Counted from the first letter of the stretch, positions 1 to 7,096 are shown. The stretch: DNA of 10,904 bases from CAZKTF01 sp964555565 (GCA_964555565.1 CAZKTF010000115.1:1-10904); one strand, 5' to 3'. Numbers and translations: made by a program. The notes: generated from the letters alone by a model not told the origin.

Positions 1-2
1 CG

Positions 3-479
3 GCGACCGCGGTCGGGCAGGGGCTGGGGGCGCGCGACCCGCCGGGCGCCGCGCGCGCCGCCTGGTGGGCCACGGCGCTCGGGCTCCTGACCATGGCCGC
101 GGCGGGGGCCCTGTACTACGCCTTCGCCCCCGGCGTCGTCGGCTGCGTCGCCCACCTCGGCAGCGGCGAGGCGGGGGACGCCGTCCAGCGGATCGGCGTG
201 CTCTACCTCCGGACCATCGTGTTCGCCTACCCGGCGATCGCGCTGGCCGTGGTCCTCTCCCTGGCCATGGCGGGCGCCGGGAGCTTCCTGGCCGCGCTCC
301 TCCTCGAGGGATCGGTCCTGGTCGCGGTCCAGGTCCCGCTCCTCCTCGCCTTCGCCCCGGGAGGCCCCGGGTCCGACCCCGCGCCGCTCTGGTGGGCCGT
401 GGTGGCGAGCCAGTGGCTCCTCGCCGCCGTGTACGTGGTCCTGTTCCTCCACGGCGGGTGGAAGCGGAAGATGGTCTAG
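3..479 (+). CDS. MATE-family efflux transporter, C-terminal fragment
   Basis: This is the last 158 residues of a protein whose start lies left of the window; the reading frame is open from base 3 to a TAG stop at 477-479. The first visible residues (TAVGQGLGARDPPGAARAAW) match the conserved start of the second half-repeat of MATE transporters, usually VGQNLGAGDPERA. Three to four hydrophobic segments follow, including one around LRTIVFAYPAIALAVVLSLA that resembles the family's paired LRI...YPFLA...L..A.RGAG segment, and then a short basic tail GGWKRKMV. MATE proteins sit in the inner membrane and export cationic drugs or metabolites using Na+ or H+ gradients. The substrate cannot be told from this fragment. 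The stop codon lies inside the left inverted repeat of the neighbouring element, so the last one or two residues may come from that element. An internal ATG at 93 is not the start, because the homology continues upstream of it. Confidence 0.85.
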   Translation, partial: ATAVGQGLGARDPPGAARAAWWATALGLLTMAAAGALYYAFAPGVVGCVAHLGSGEAGDAVQRIGVLYLRTIVFAYPAIALAVVLSLAMAGAGSFLAALLLEGSVLVAVQVPLLLAFAPGGPGSDPAPLWWAVVASQWLLAAVYVVLFLHGGWKRKMV

Positions 480-749
480 CCCGACCTATTCACGAGGGCC
501 CGCGGTCCCGCGGCGTCCTCGCGCCGATCCCTGCGTCGGGTCGCGCGGGTCGCGGCCTGCGGCCGCTCCCGCGCTCCGCCTCGCCTACCCTCATGGGGTA
601 TGTCTTCGGCGGCCCTCCTTGGTCTCGGCGTGATGCCGCTCGCGGGACAGCCTGTCCTGCCTCCGCGACCTTCCGGCTCCTCGTAGGCCCTCATGCCCTC
701 GCGTCCTCCTGGCCACTCGCGCGAACCCTCATGAATAGGGCGGGCTAGA
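475..749. mobile_element. 275-bp element with 24-bp inverted terminal repeats (MITE-like or mobile structured RNA)
   Basis: The two ends, 475-498 and 726-749, are inverted repeats matching at 22 of 24 positions. The shared core reads TCTAGCCCG-n-CCTATTCA-n-GAGGG, and the mismatches are at 484 and 493. Inside, CCCTCATG occurs three times (588-595, 688-695, 726-733). Hairpins are visible: GCGCGGG/CCCGCGC (543-549 with 568-574) enclosing GCGGCC/GGCCGC (552-557 with 561-566); TACCC/GGGTA (586-590 with 596-600); CGGC/GCCG (626-629 with 635-638); and GGACA/TGTCC (645-649 with 653-657). Frames are open through the element on both strands, but they read like GC-rich non-coding translation and match no family I recognise. 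No clear target-site duplication flanks it. No transposase lies in the window, so any mobility would be supplied in trans. It could be a MITE, a standalone HEARO/omega-RNA-type element, or another dispersed palindromic repeat. If it is an RNA, the minus strand is the likelier one: the arm mismatch at 493/731 becomes a G-U pair there. Confidence 0.65.
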
Positions 750-760
750 ACCGCCTCCTC

Positions 761-783
761 TCGTTCCCCGGGTGCGGGAACGA
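761..783. promoter_or_regulatory. 8-bp inverted repeat upstream of the WYL genes, possible operator
   Basis: TCGTTCCC (761-768) and GGGAACGA (776-783) are exact reverse complements separated by 7 bp, and the right arm abuts the -10-like hexamer at 784-789. A dyad ending where the -10 box begins is a usual place for a repressor operator. The adjacent genes encode WYL regulators with helix-turn-helix domains, so autoregulation is a reasonable inference. No T-run follows, so an intrinsic terminator is unlikely. Confidence 0.4.
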
Positions 784-789
784 TAGACT
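784..789 (+). promoter_or_regulatory. -10-like hexamer TAGACT upstream of the first WYL gene
   Basis: TAGACT ends 13 bases before the ATG at 803. Between them is pyrimidine-rich sequence with no Shine-Dalgarno motif. The same hexamer precedes tmk at 7327, and a TAGCAT variant precedes the TPR gene at 4099. I see no convincing -35 element. If it works, the leader would be only a few bases long. Confidence 0.35.
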
Positions 790-802
790 CCGCTCCTCCG
801 CC

Positions 803-1915
803 ATGGATCCCCACCGCGCGTCCGCCCGACGACCCGCCGGGGAGAAGGTCGAGAAGACCGAGCGACTCCTGAACCTGGTCTCCTGCCTCCTCGCCGCGCG
901 CACCCCGGTCCCCTTCGGCGAGATCCGGGGGAAGGTGGTGGGCTACGACGACGGCGCGGACGACGAGGCCATGGAGAAGCGGTTCGATCGCGACAAGGCG
1001 GAGCTCCGGGCCCTCGGCGTGCCCATCGACTACGTCCCGATGGACGCGCTCGGGAACTCCGGCTACTCCATCCGGAAGGACCGGTACTTCCTCCCCGAGA
1101 TCCGGCTCACGGGGGACGAGGCGCTCGTGCTGTCGGTCCTGCACCGGATGGCGACCCACGACGGCGCGGCCACGGGCCCGAACCTCCTCTCGGCCCTCCA
1201 GAAGGTGAGCGCCGACAGCCCGCTCGGGGAGACCCTCCGGTCCTCCCCGACGGAGCAGCACGCCTTCGGCCTCCGGCCGGGGCGCGGCGGGCAGGCGGAG
1301 CACGAGAACCTGGAGACGCTCACGGGCTCGGTCCTCCGCAGCCGCCCGGTCCGCTTCCTCTACTACGGGATCGGCCGGGACCGCGTCCTCGATCGCGAGG
1401 TGGAGCCCTGGGGCCTCGGCTACCACCGGGGCCGCTGGTACCTGGCGGGCCGCGACCGGCTCCGCGGCGCGGTGCGCTCCTTCCGCCTGGACCGGATCCG
1501 CGGCCGGGTGCGGACGCTCCCGGGCGACCCGGTGCAGGTCCCGAAGGACTTCGACGTCCAGGACCACGTGGGGCGCTCCCCCTGGGAGTACGAGGAGGGG
1601 CGGCCCGCGCCCGCCTCCATCCGCTTCGACCCCGCGGTGGCCTGGATGGTCAAGGAGAACCTCCGGCGCGGCGAGGCCTGGAAGGACGAGCCCGGCGGGG
1701 GCGGGGTCCTCACGCTCCGGGCCACGCGCGCGGAGCCGGTCATCCGGTTCGCCCTCAAGCACGGCCGGCTCGCCCGGGTGGTGGGGCCCCGGGCCCTCAA
1801 GGCGCACTACCAGGCCCTCCTCCGCCGCACCCTCGCGCTCCACGAGGGGCCCCCGACGAAGGACGTCGGGGCCCGGCGGGGCCGGGAAGGGAGGCGTCGT
1901 GCCGGCGCCGCTTGA
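803..1915 (+). CDS. WYL-domain transcriptional regulator, PafB-like
   Basis: The 370-residue protein has an N-terminal helix-turn-helix region (about residues 16-75). Its pattern TERLLNLVSCLLAARTPVPF, then a Gly-Tyr, then EKRFDRDKAELRALGVPIDY is typical of PafB-type WYL regulators. A WYL domain follows (about 178-345), containing VEPWGLGYHRGRWYLAGRD with the name-giving Trp-Tyr-Leu at 212-214 and the basic SFRLDRI segment after it. WYL domains are ligand-sensing modules. In mycobacteria the PafB-PafC pair activates a LexA-independent DNA-damage response, and a C-terminal WCX extension is common. The ATG at 803 is chosen because the helix-turn-helix homology starts soon after it and a -10-like box lies just upstream. 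The C-terminal 20 or so residues are Arg/Gly-rich and look unstructured. The end overlaps the next regulator by 17 bases, so the two are probably translationally coupled. The ligand and target genes are unknown. No proteasome or Paf genes are in the window. Confidence 0.88.
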   Translation: MDPHRASARRPAGEKVEKTERLLNLVSCLLAARTPVPFGEIRGKVVGYDDGADDEAMEKRFDRDKAELRALGVPIDYVPMDALGNSGYSIRKDRYFLPEIRLTGDEALVLSVLHRMATHDGAATGPNLLSALQKVSADSPLGETLRSSPTEQHAFGLRPGRGGQAEHENLETLTGSVLRSRPVRFLYYGIGRDRVLDREVEPWGLGYHRGRWYLAGRDRLRGAVRSFRLDRIRGRVRTLPGDPVQVPKDFDVQDHVGRSPWEYEEGRPAPASIRFDPAVAWMVKENLRRGEAWKDEPGGGGVLTLRATRAEPVIRFALKHGRLARVVGPRALKAHYQALLRRTLALHEGPPTKDVGARRGREGRRRAGAA

Positions 1916-2897
1916 GAGGCTGCGGCGCGCCCTCACGCTGATCCCCCTCCTCCAGCGCCGCCAGGGGATGACGGTCCCGGAGATCGCGCGCTACGCGGGG
2001 GTCTCCCCCCGCGAGGTGACCGAGGAGATCCGGGACCTCGTGATGATGGTCGGCGTGCCGCCCTACTTCCCGCACAACTACATCGGGTTCTACCTGGACG
2101 GGGACCGGGTGTTCCTGCGCTTCGCGGAGCACTTCCGGCGGCCGGTGCGGCTCACCCTCCCGGAGGCGCTCTCGCTCACCCTCGCGCTCCGGGCCCTCGA
2201 GGGGGCCCCGGCGGGGGCCTCCGGGTCCTTCACCCCCGCCATCGAGGGCCTGCGCCGGAAGATCCGCGGGGCCCTGGCCCCGGAGGACGCCCGGAGCCTG
2301 CGCGCCGCGGAGCGGCGGATCGCCGCCCACCGCGGCCCCGGGGCGGCCGCGGCCCGGCGCCTGGACCGGATCCGCGAGGCCATGGCGCGGCTCCGCCAGG
2401 TGCGGATCGAGTACTTCTCCTCGCACCGCGGGGCCCTCACGACCCGCGTCGTGCACCCCTACGGCCTCGTGGAGCAGGGCGGGGACTGGTACTGCGTGGC
2501 CCACGACACGGTCCGGGGCCGCGAGGTCCCCTTCCGCGTGGACCGGATCCGCTCCGTGGAGATGCTCCCCGAGGGCTACCAGGTCCCCGCCACCTTCGAC
2601 GCGGCCCGCTTCCGCTCCCCGGAGCGGTTCCGCCCGACCGGCGAGGAGCTCCAGGTCCGGATCCGCTTCGACTCCGAGGTGGCGCGCTTCGTCCGCGAGG
2701 AGGCGAGCCCCCGCGACCTCGAGGAGCTCCCCGACGGCGGCGTCGTGCGCCACATGCGCTCCTCCTCCATCCAGTGGGTCGTGGGCCAGGTGCTCCGCCA
2801 CGCCCCCCACGCGGAGGTCCTGGAGCCGGCCGAGGTCCGGGCCGCGGTGGCCGAGACCTGCCGCGGGGTCCTCCGCCCCCGCGCGCGTCGGAGGTGA
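1899..2897 (+). CDS. WYL-domain transcriptional regulator, PafC-like
   Basis: A GTG start at 1899 gives 332 residues. It is preceded four bases upstream by the purine-rich GGAAGGGAGG, a good Shine-Dalgarno match, inside the end of the first WYL gene. The N-terminus (LERLRRALTLIPLLQRRQGM, then TVPEIARYAGVSPREVTEEI) is the typical PafC-type helix-turn-helix (about residues 5-60). A WYL domain follows (about 155-250) with YFSSHRGALTTRVVHPYGLV, then Trp-Tyr-Cys at 197-199 in place of Trp-Tyr-Leu, then VPFRVDRIRSVE. A WCX-like C-terminal region covers about 250-325. In mycobacteria PafB and PafC act together as a heterodimer. The same gene order and overlap here suggest the two proteins also work as a pair. 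Its stop overlaps the start region of the aminotransferase gene, so all three may be co-transcribed. Confidence 0.87.
   Translation: MPAPLERLRRALTLIPLLQRRQGMTVPEIARYAGVSPREVTEEIRDLVMMVGVPPYFPHNYIGFYLDGDRVFLRFAEHFRRPVRLTLPEALSLTLALRALEGAPAGASGSFTPAIEGLRRKIRGALAPEDARSLRAAERRIAAHRGPGAAAARRLDRIREAMARLRQVRIEYFSSHRGALTTRVVHPYGLVEQGGDWYCVAHDTVRGREVPFRVDRIRSVEMLPEGYQVPATFDAARFRSPERFRPTGEELQVRIRFDSEVARFVREEASPRDLEELPDGGVVRHMRSSSIQWVVGQVLRHAPHAEVLEPAEVRAAVAETCRGVLRPRARRR
2890..2894 (+). promoter_or_regulatory. Ribosome binding site GGAGG that favours GTG 2900 as the aminotransferase start
   Basis: GGAGG ends five bases before the GTG at 2900, which is good spacing. A second in-frame GTG at 2894 overlaps this motif and the TGA stop of the upstream gene, so it has no usable ribosome binding site. 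The difference is only two residues. Confidence 0.6.
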
Positions 2898-2899
2898 GC

Positions 2900-4081
2900 G
2901 TGGAGGTCCGCGCCTCGAAGAGGGTCGCCTCGCTCGGCGCCTACGCCTTCGCCGAGGTCGATCGGGCCGTCGAGCGGCTGCGGTCCGAGGGGGTGGACGT
3001 CATCGACTTCGGGGTGGGGGACCCCACCGACCCCACGCCGGCCCTCGTGCGAGAGGCCGGGCGGCGGGCGGTGGACGCGCGCGCCCGCGCGGGCTACCCG
3101 TCCTACGCGGGCGACCCGGGCTTCCGGGAGGCCGCCGCGGCCTGGATGCGGCGGCGCTTCGGGGTCTCCCTCGACCCGGCCACCGAGGTGACCAGCACGA
3201 TCGGGTCGAAGGAGGCGGTCTTCCACTTCCCCCTCGCGCTCCTGGACCCCGGGGACCTGGTCCTCTGCCCGAGCCCGGGCTACCCGCCCTACGCGCGCGG
3301 GACGCTCTTCGCCGGGGGGGTCCCCTGGTTCTACCCGGTGCGGAGGGAGGACGCCTGGCTCCCGGACCTCCGCCGGATCCCGGAGGAGGTGGCGCGGCGG
3401 GCGCGCATCCTCTGGGTGAACTACCCGAACAGCCCGAGCGGGGCGGTGGCGCCGCTCTCCTTCCTGCGGGAGGCCGCGGACTGGTGCCGGCGCCGCGGGA
3501 TCCTCCTCGCCTCCGACGAGGCCTACTCGGAGTTCCACTTCGGGGACGAGCCGCCCCCGGGCGCGCTCCAGTGCGGGAGCGAGGGGGTCGTGGCGTTCTT
3601 CTCCCTTTCCAAGCGGTCCACCATGACCTGCTGGCGCGTGGGCTGGGCCGCCGGGGACGCGCGGGCCATCGCGCTCCTCCGCAAGGTGAAGACGAACATC
3701 GACTCCGGGACCCCGACCTTCATCCAGGACGCGGCCGCGGCGGCGCTCGGCGACGAGGCCCACGTGGAGGCCATGCGCCGCGAGGTCCGGGCCCGCCGGG
3801 ACGTCCTCTGCGGGGCGCTCCGCGGGGCGGGCCTCGCGGACTGCACCCCGGCCGCCACGCTCTACGTCTGGCAGCGCGGCCCCGAGGGGATGCCCTCGGC
3901 CGAGTTCGCGAAGCGCCTCCTCGACCCCGCCGTGGCCCTCGTCACCACGCCCGGGGCCTGGATCAGCGACCCCCTCGCGGACGGGACCAACCCCGGCGAG
4001 GGCTACGTCCGCTTCGCGCTCGTCCCCTCCCTCGAGGACACCCGCCGCGCCGCGGAGCGGCTCCGGGCGCTCCGGCTGTGA
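2900..4081 (+). CDS. Class I/II PLP-dependent aminotransferase, diaminopimelate-aminotransferase-like
   Basis: The 393-residue protein has the full fold-type I aminotransferase signature. It begins with an FGVGDPTDPTP substrate-loop motif. Next come NYPNSPSG with the cofactor-contacting Asn177, then SDEAYSE with Asp206 and Tyr209, which contact the PLP ring. The SLSKRS motif carries the Schiff-base lysine Lys238, and Arg371 in GEGYVRFALVP binds the substrate carboxylate. The length and the SLSKRS-MT-WR-GW and GEGYVRFALVPSLE wording are closest to LL-diaminopimelate or N-succinyl-diaminopimelate aminotransferases. That would place it in lysine and peptidoglycan precursor synthesis, in the cytoplasm. 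Substrate assignment within this superfamily is unreliable from sequence alone; aspartate, alanine or other amino acids remain possible. One oddity is a Cys after SLSKRSTMT where the family usually has Gly. It starts three bases after the second WYL gene ends and has its own ribosome binding site, so co-transcription is likely. Confidence 0.88.
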   Translation: MEVRASKRVASLGAYAFAEVDRAVERLRSEGVDVIDFGVGDPTDPTPALVREAGRRAVDARARAGYPSYAGDPGFREAAAAWMRRRFGVSLDPATEVTSTIGSKEAVFHFPLALLDPGDLVLCPSPGYPPYARGTLFAGGVPWFYPVRREDAWLPDLRRIPEEVARRARILWVNYPNSPSGAVAPLSFLREAADWCRRRGILLASDEAYSEFHFGDEPPPGALQCGSEGVVAFFSLSKRSTMTCWRVGWAAGDARAIALLRKVKTNIDSGTPTFIQDAAAAALGDEAHVEAMRREVRARRDVLCGALRGAGLADCTPAATLYVWQRGPEGMPSAEFAKRLLDPAVALVTTPGAWISDPLADGTNPGEGYVRFALVPSLEDTRRAAERLRALRL

Positions 4082-4098
4082 CGGGCGGGCAGCGCGGG

Positions 4099-4104
4099 TA
4101 GCAT
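4099..4104 (+). promoter_or_regulatory. -10-like hexamer TAGCAT upstream of the TPR-peptidase gene
   Basis: TAGCAT lies in the 30-bp gap after the aminotransferase gene and ends exactly 7 bases before the ATG at 4112, the same distance as TAGACT before tmk. No Shine-Dalgarno sequence precedes the start, which fits a leaderless transcript. A weak GTGACG at 4078-4083 could act as a -35 element with a short 15-base spacer. Confidence 0.35.
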
Positions 4105-4111
4105 GGGCTCG

Positions 4112-7027
4112 ATGCGGCCGACCCTCGCCCTCGCCCTCCTCCTCGCCCTCGGGGCCGCCCCCGCCCGGGCCGAGGACCCGCCGCCCGCCCCGCCCGTCCC
4201 CCCCGCGGGGACCGCCCCGGAGGTCCCGCCCGCGCTGAAGGACGCCGCGAAGGCCCTGGCCGCGGGGCGCTACGAGGACGCCGCCCGGGCCTACCGGGAG
4301 GCCGCGAAGGACGCGGGGGTCGCCGGGGCGGCGCGCGCGGGGCTGGCCCGGGTCCTCCGCACCACGGGGAAGCTCCCGGAGGCGCTCGTCGAGGCCCGCC
4401 TCGCGGTCTCCGCCGCTCCCGGGGACCCGGCGGTCCTGGCCCTCCAGGGGACGCTCGAGTTCGAGACGGGGGAGCTGGACGCCGGGGAGGCGACCCTCCG
4501 CCGCGCCGTCGGGGGGGCGCGGGCGAGCGCGGTCGCGCGCACCGCGCTGGGCGACGTCCTCCGCGCGCGGGGGAAGCGGGAGGAGGCCCTCGGGGCCTAC
4601 GTCGAGGCCAACGACCTCTGGGCCGAGGAGACGGTGAGCGCCCCGGAGGACCTCGTCGCGGCCGCCCGCGCGCGGTTCGCGATCTTCGAGCTGGACCGCA
4701 GGACCCACCTGAAGCTCCAGGCGACGATGGGGATCCTGGGCGAGGCCGCCCGCGCCGGGAGCGAAGAGGCCGTCCTGGAGATGGCCCGCGCCTTCACGAA
4801 GAACGACGACACGAAGATGGTGCCGAACACCGTCCGCCCGCTCCTCGATCGCAACCCCGGCCACCCGGAGGCGCTCCTCGCGGCCGCCGAGGCGAAGGTC
4901 CGGCGGTTCGAGCTCGGGGAGGCGGCGGAGATGGCCGAACGCGCGCTCCGGACCGACCCGACCCACCCGGGGGCCGTCGAGATCCTGGCGCTCCGGCGCC
5001 TGGGGGACGGGGACGACTCGGCGGCGGCCGTGCTCCTCGACCGGGGGCTCGCCGCCCGGCCGCGCCACCGCGCCCTGCTGGCGCTGCGGGCGATCCCGCG
5101 CTACCTCACGGGGGACCGCGCGGGGCACGAGGCCGCGATGAAGGGGGTCCTCGCCCTCGACCCCGCCTTCGGACGGGGGTGGCTCCTCCTCGCCCGCGTC
5201 CTCGAGGACCGCCGCCGGTTCGCCGAGGCCGCCGACGCGGCCCGCCGCGCCCTGGCGGCGGACCCCGGGGACCCCGAGGCCTGGTTCTCCCTCGCCCGCA
5301 ACCTCATGAACCTCGGGCAGGAGAAGGAGGCGCGCGAGGCGCTGGTGAAGTCGGACGCCGCGGACGCGTTCCGGGACATCTTCCGCGAGAACTTCCACGC
5401 GGTCCTCGACGAGGTGGACACCTACGCCGGGGGCAAGACCGCGCACTTCGACCTCCGGATCCACCTGGAGGAGGACCCGGTCCTCCGGCCCCTCTACGAG
5501 GAGGCGCTCGAGGAGTCCTGGCGCGTCTTCGTCGAACGCTACGGGTTCACGCCGCAGACGCCGCTCCTGGCCGAGGTCTTCCGGCACGCCGACGACTTCT
5601 CCGCCCGCACCCTCGGGATCCCCGGCTTCGGCGCCATCGGGGCCTGCTTCGGGAGGGTGATCACGCTCGACTCCCCGGCGGCCCTCGGCCCGAACTTCTT
5701 CTCCTGGCGGAACACGGCCCACCACGAGATGTCCCACGTCTTCACCCTCCAGATGAGCGCGGGCCGGGTGCCGCGCTGGCTCACGGAGGGCCTCGCCGTC
5801 CTCGAGGAGAGGCGCGGGACCCGGGGCAGCGAGCGCCACATGGAGCGGGAGCTGGTCAGCGCCGTCGCCAACGGGGACGTGCCGAAGCTCCGGGACCTCA
5901 ACGGGCAGTTCATGGGGCCCAGCATCCTCTGGGCCTACTACCTGAGCGGCACGCTCTGCGGGTGGATGGAGCAGGAGTACGGCTGGCCGAAGGTCCTGGC
6001 GCTGGTGCGGGCCTACGGGGAGGACCTCGACACGCCCGCGGCCGTGCGCCGGGCCCTCGGCGTCTCGCCCGAGGAGCTGGACCTCGCCTTCCTCGAGCAC
6101 CTCCGGGGAGTCACCGCCGCGTGGAAGGTCCGCCCGATCTGGAGCGACGCGATGCTCCGGAAGTTCCGCGACCGGAGCGCGGCGGACCCGAAGGACCTGG
6201 AGGCCCACCTGGGCTACGCCGAGGCCTGCCTCCGGCGCAACCGCACGCTCGACGCGGGCACCGCGCTCGCCCGCGCGCGCGCCGTGGCCCCGGAGGACCC
6301 GCGGCTCCTCGAGTACCGCGCGCGCCTCACCCTGGCCTCGGAGAGGAAGCCGGACCGGGGGATCGCGCTGCTGCGCGAGGCGCTCGCGAAGGGGCAGGAC
6401 CACTTCGACCTCCGGATGACGCTCGCCCGCGCGGACGAGGTCGCCGGGGACGCGGAGAAGGCGATGGAGCACTACCGCAGGGCGAAGGGGCACTTCCCGC
6501 CCGCGGCGGGGGAGGGGAGCCCGCGCCCCGAGCTCGTGCGGCTCCTGCTCGCCGCGGGGCGCGAGGAGGAGGCGACCCGCGAGCTCGAGGAGGACGTGGC
6601 GCTCGTCCTCGACGACGTGAAGGGACGCCTCGACCTCGCCTCCGTCTACGAGGAGCGGAAGGACTGGGCCTCCGCTGCGCGCGTCCTCCGCGAGGTCCTG
6701 GAGGTGCGGCCGATCCCGGGCGCGCCGGGCCCGAGGGGGAGCTTCTTCCCGCAGGCGTGGGAAGTCCATCGCCGTCTCGGCGCCGCGCTCGCGGCGCTCG
6801 GCCGTCCCGCGGAAGCCGCGCGGTCCTTCCGGCTCGCGGCCCTCGTCGCGCGCGACATGAAGCCGAAGCTCCCGCCCGCGGCAGTGGCGGAGATCCTCGT
6901 GGAGGAGGCGCGCGCGGCGCTCGACGCGGGGGCGAAGGAGGACGCCCGCGCCGCGCTCCGCGAGGCCCTACGTCTGGACCCCCTCCAGAAGGAAGCCCCG
7001 GAGCTGCAGAAGCGCCTCGGGGACTGA
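4112..7027 (+). CDS. Exported TPR protein with a central gluzincin (peptidase MA-like) metallopeptidase domain
   Basis: From ATG 4112 the protein has 971 residues. An ATG at 4103 would add three. The later one is preferred because it gives a cleaner signal peptide (MRPTLALALLLALGAAPARA, then Glu-Asp) and sits 7 bases after a -10-like hexamer. A Pro-rich linker is followed by TPR repeats (about 35-420), for example AAKALAAGRYEDAARAYREA and VLEDRRRFAEAADAARRALA. A zinc metallopeptidase region (about 440-665) follows. It contains HEMSH at 538-542, where the two His and the Glu fit the HExxH motif, and WLTEGLA, whose Glu559 fits the third zinc ligand of gluzincins. More TPRs run to the end (about 690-970). 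This architecture resembles the Peptidase_MA-type family. The likely role is a periplasmic or cell-surface protease or assembly factor, with the TPRs recruiting partners. Substrates are unknown. All key residues appear intact, so activity is plausible. Confidence 0.85.
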   Translation: MRPTLALALLLALGAAPARAEDPPPAPPVPPAGTAPEVPPALKDAAKALAAGRYEDAARAYREAAKDAGVAGAARAGLARVLRTTGKLPEALVEARLAVSAAPGDPAVLALQGTLEFETGELDAGEATLRRAVGGARASAVARTALGDVLRARGKREEALGAYVEANDLWAEETVSAPEDLVAAARARFAIFELDRRTHLKLQATMGILGEAARAGSEEAVLEMARAFTKNDDTKMVPNTVRPLLDRNPGHPEALLAAAEAKVRRFELGEAAEMAERALRTDPTHPGAVEILALRRLGDGDDSAAAVLLDRGLAARPRHRALLALRAIPRYLTGDRAGHEAAMKGVLALDPAFGRGWLLLARVLEDRRRFAEAADAARRALAADPGDPEAWFSLARNLMNLGQEKEAREALVKSDAADAFRDIFRENFHAVLDEVDTYAGGKTAHFDLRIHLEEDPVLRPLYEEALEESWRVFVERYGFTPQTPLLAEVFRHADDFSARTLGIPGFGAIGACFGRVITLDSPAALGPNFFSWRNTAHHEMSHVFTLQMSAGRVPRWLTEGLAVLEERRGTRGSERHMERELVSAVANGDVPKLRDLNGQFMGPSILWAYYLSGTLCGWMEQEYGWPKVLALVRAYGEDLDTPAAVRRALGVSPEELDLAFLEHLRGVTAAWKVRPIWSDAMLRKFRDRSAADPKDLEAHLGYAEACLRRNRTLDAGTALARARAVAPEDPRLLEYRARLTLASERKPDRGIALLREALAKGQDHFDLRMTLARADEVAGDAEKAMEHYRRAKGHFPPAAGEGSPRPELVRLLLAAGREEEATRELEEDVALVLDDVKGRLDLASVYEERKDWASAARVLREVLEVRPIPGAPGPRGSFFPQAWEVHRRLGAALAALGRPAEAARSFRLAALVARDMKPKLPPAAVAEILVEEARAALDAGAKEDARAALREALRLDPLQKEAPELQKRLGD

Positions 7028-7087
7028 GGTTGTTCACCGGCCTCCCGCGGGCCTCTCTCCCTCGGAATCCCGCCCTCCGGGGCCCGA

Positions 7088-7096
7088 CTTTCCACA
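7088..7096 (+). promoter_or_regulatory. Degenerate DnaA-box-like site CTTTCCACA
   Basis: This nonamer differs from the TTWTNCACA consensus only at its first base. It has the same orientation as the consensus box at 7264 and lies 176 bp upstream of it. On its own it would be weak evidence. Confidence 0.3.

Noticed and set aside
65..748. A plus-strand frame overlapping the MATE end and the repeat element
   Set aside because: It is out of frame with the MATE homology and Arg/Pro-rich. It ends at the TAG of the right arm and looks like an accident of the open GC-rich frame.
476..1936. A 486-codon minus-strand frame through the repeat element and the first WYL gene
   Set aside because: Low-complexity translation antisense to a well-supported WYL gene. 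Its end in the element merely follows the TAG in the inverted arm.
2576..6769. A 1397-codon open frame on the minus strand antisense to the WYL, aminotransferase and TPR genes
   Set aside because: It is rich in Arg, Gly, Pro, Ala and Glu with no recognisable domain. Very high third-position G+C on the plus strand removes stops in one antisense frame. Plus-strand genes explain the whole region.
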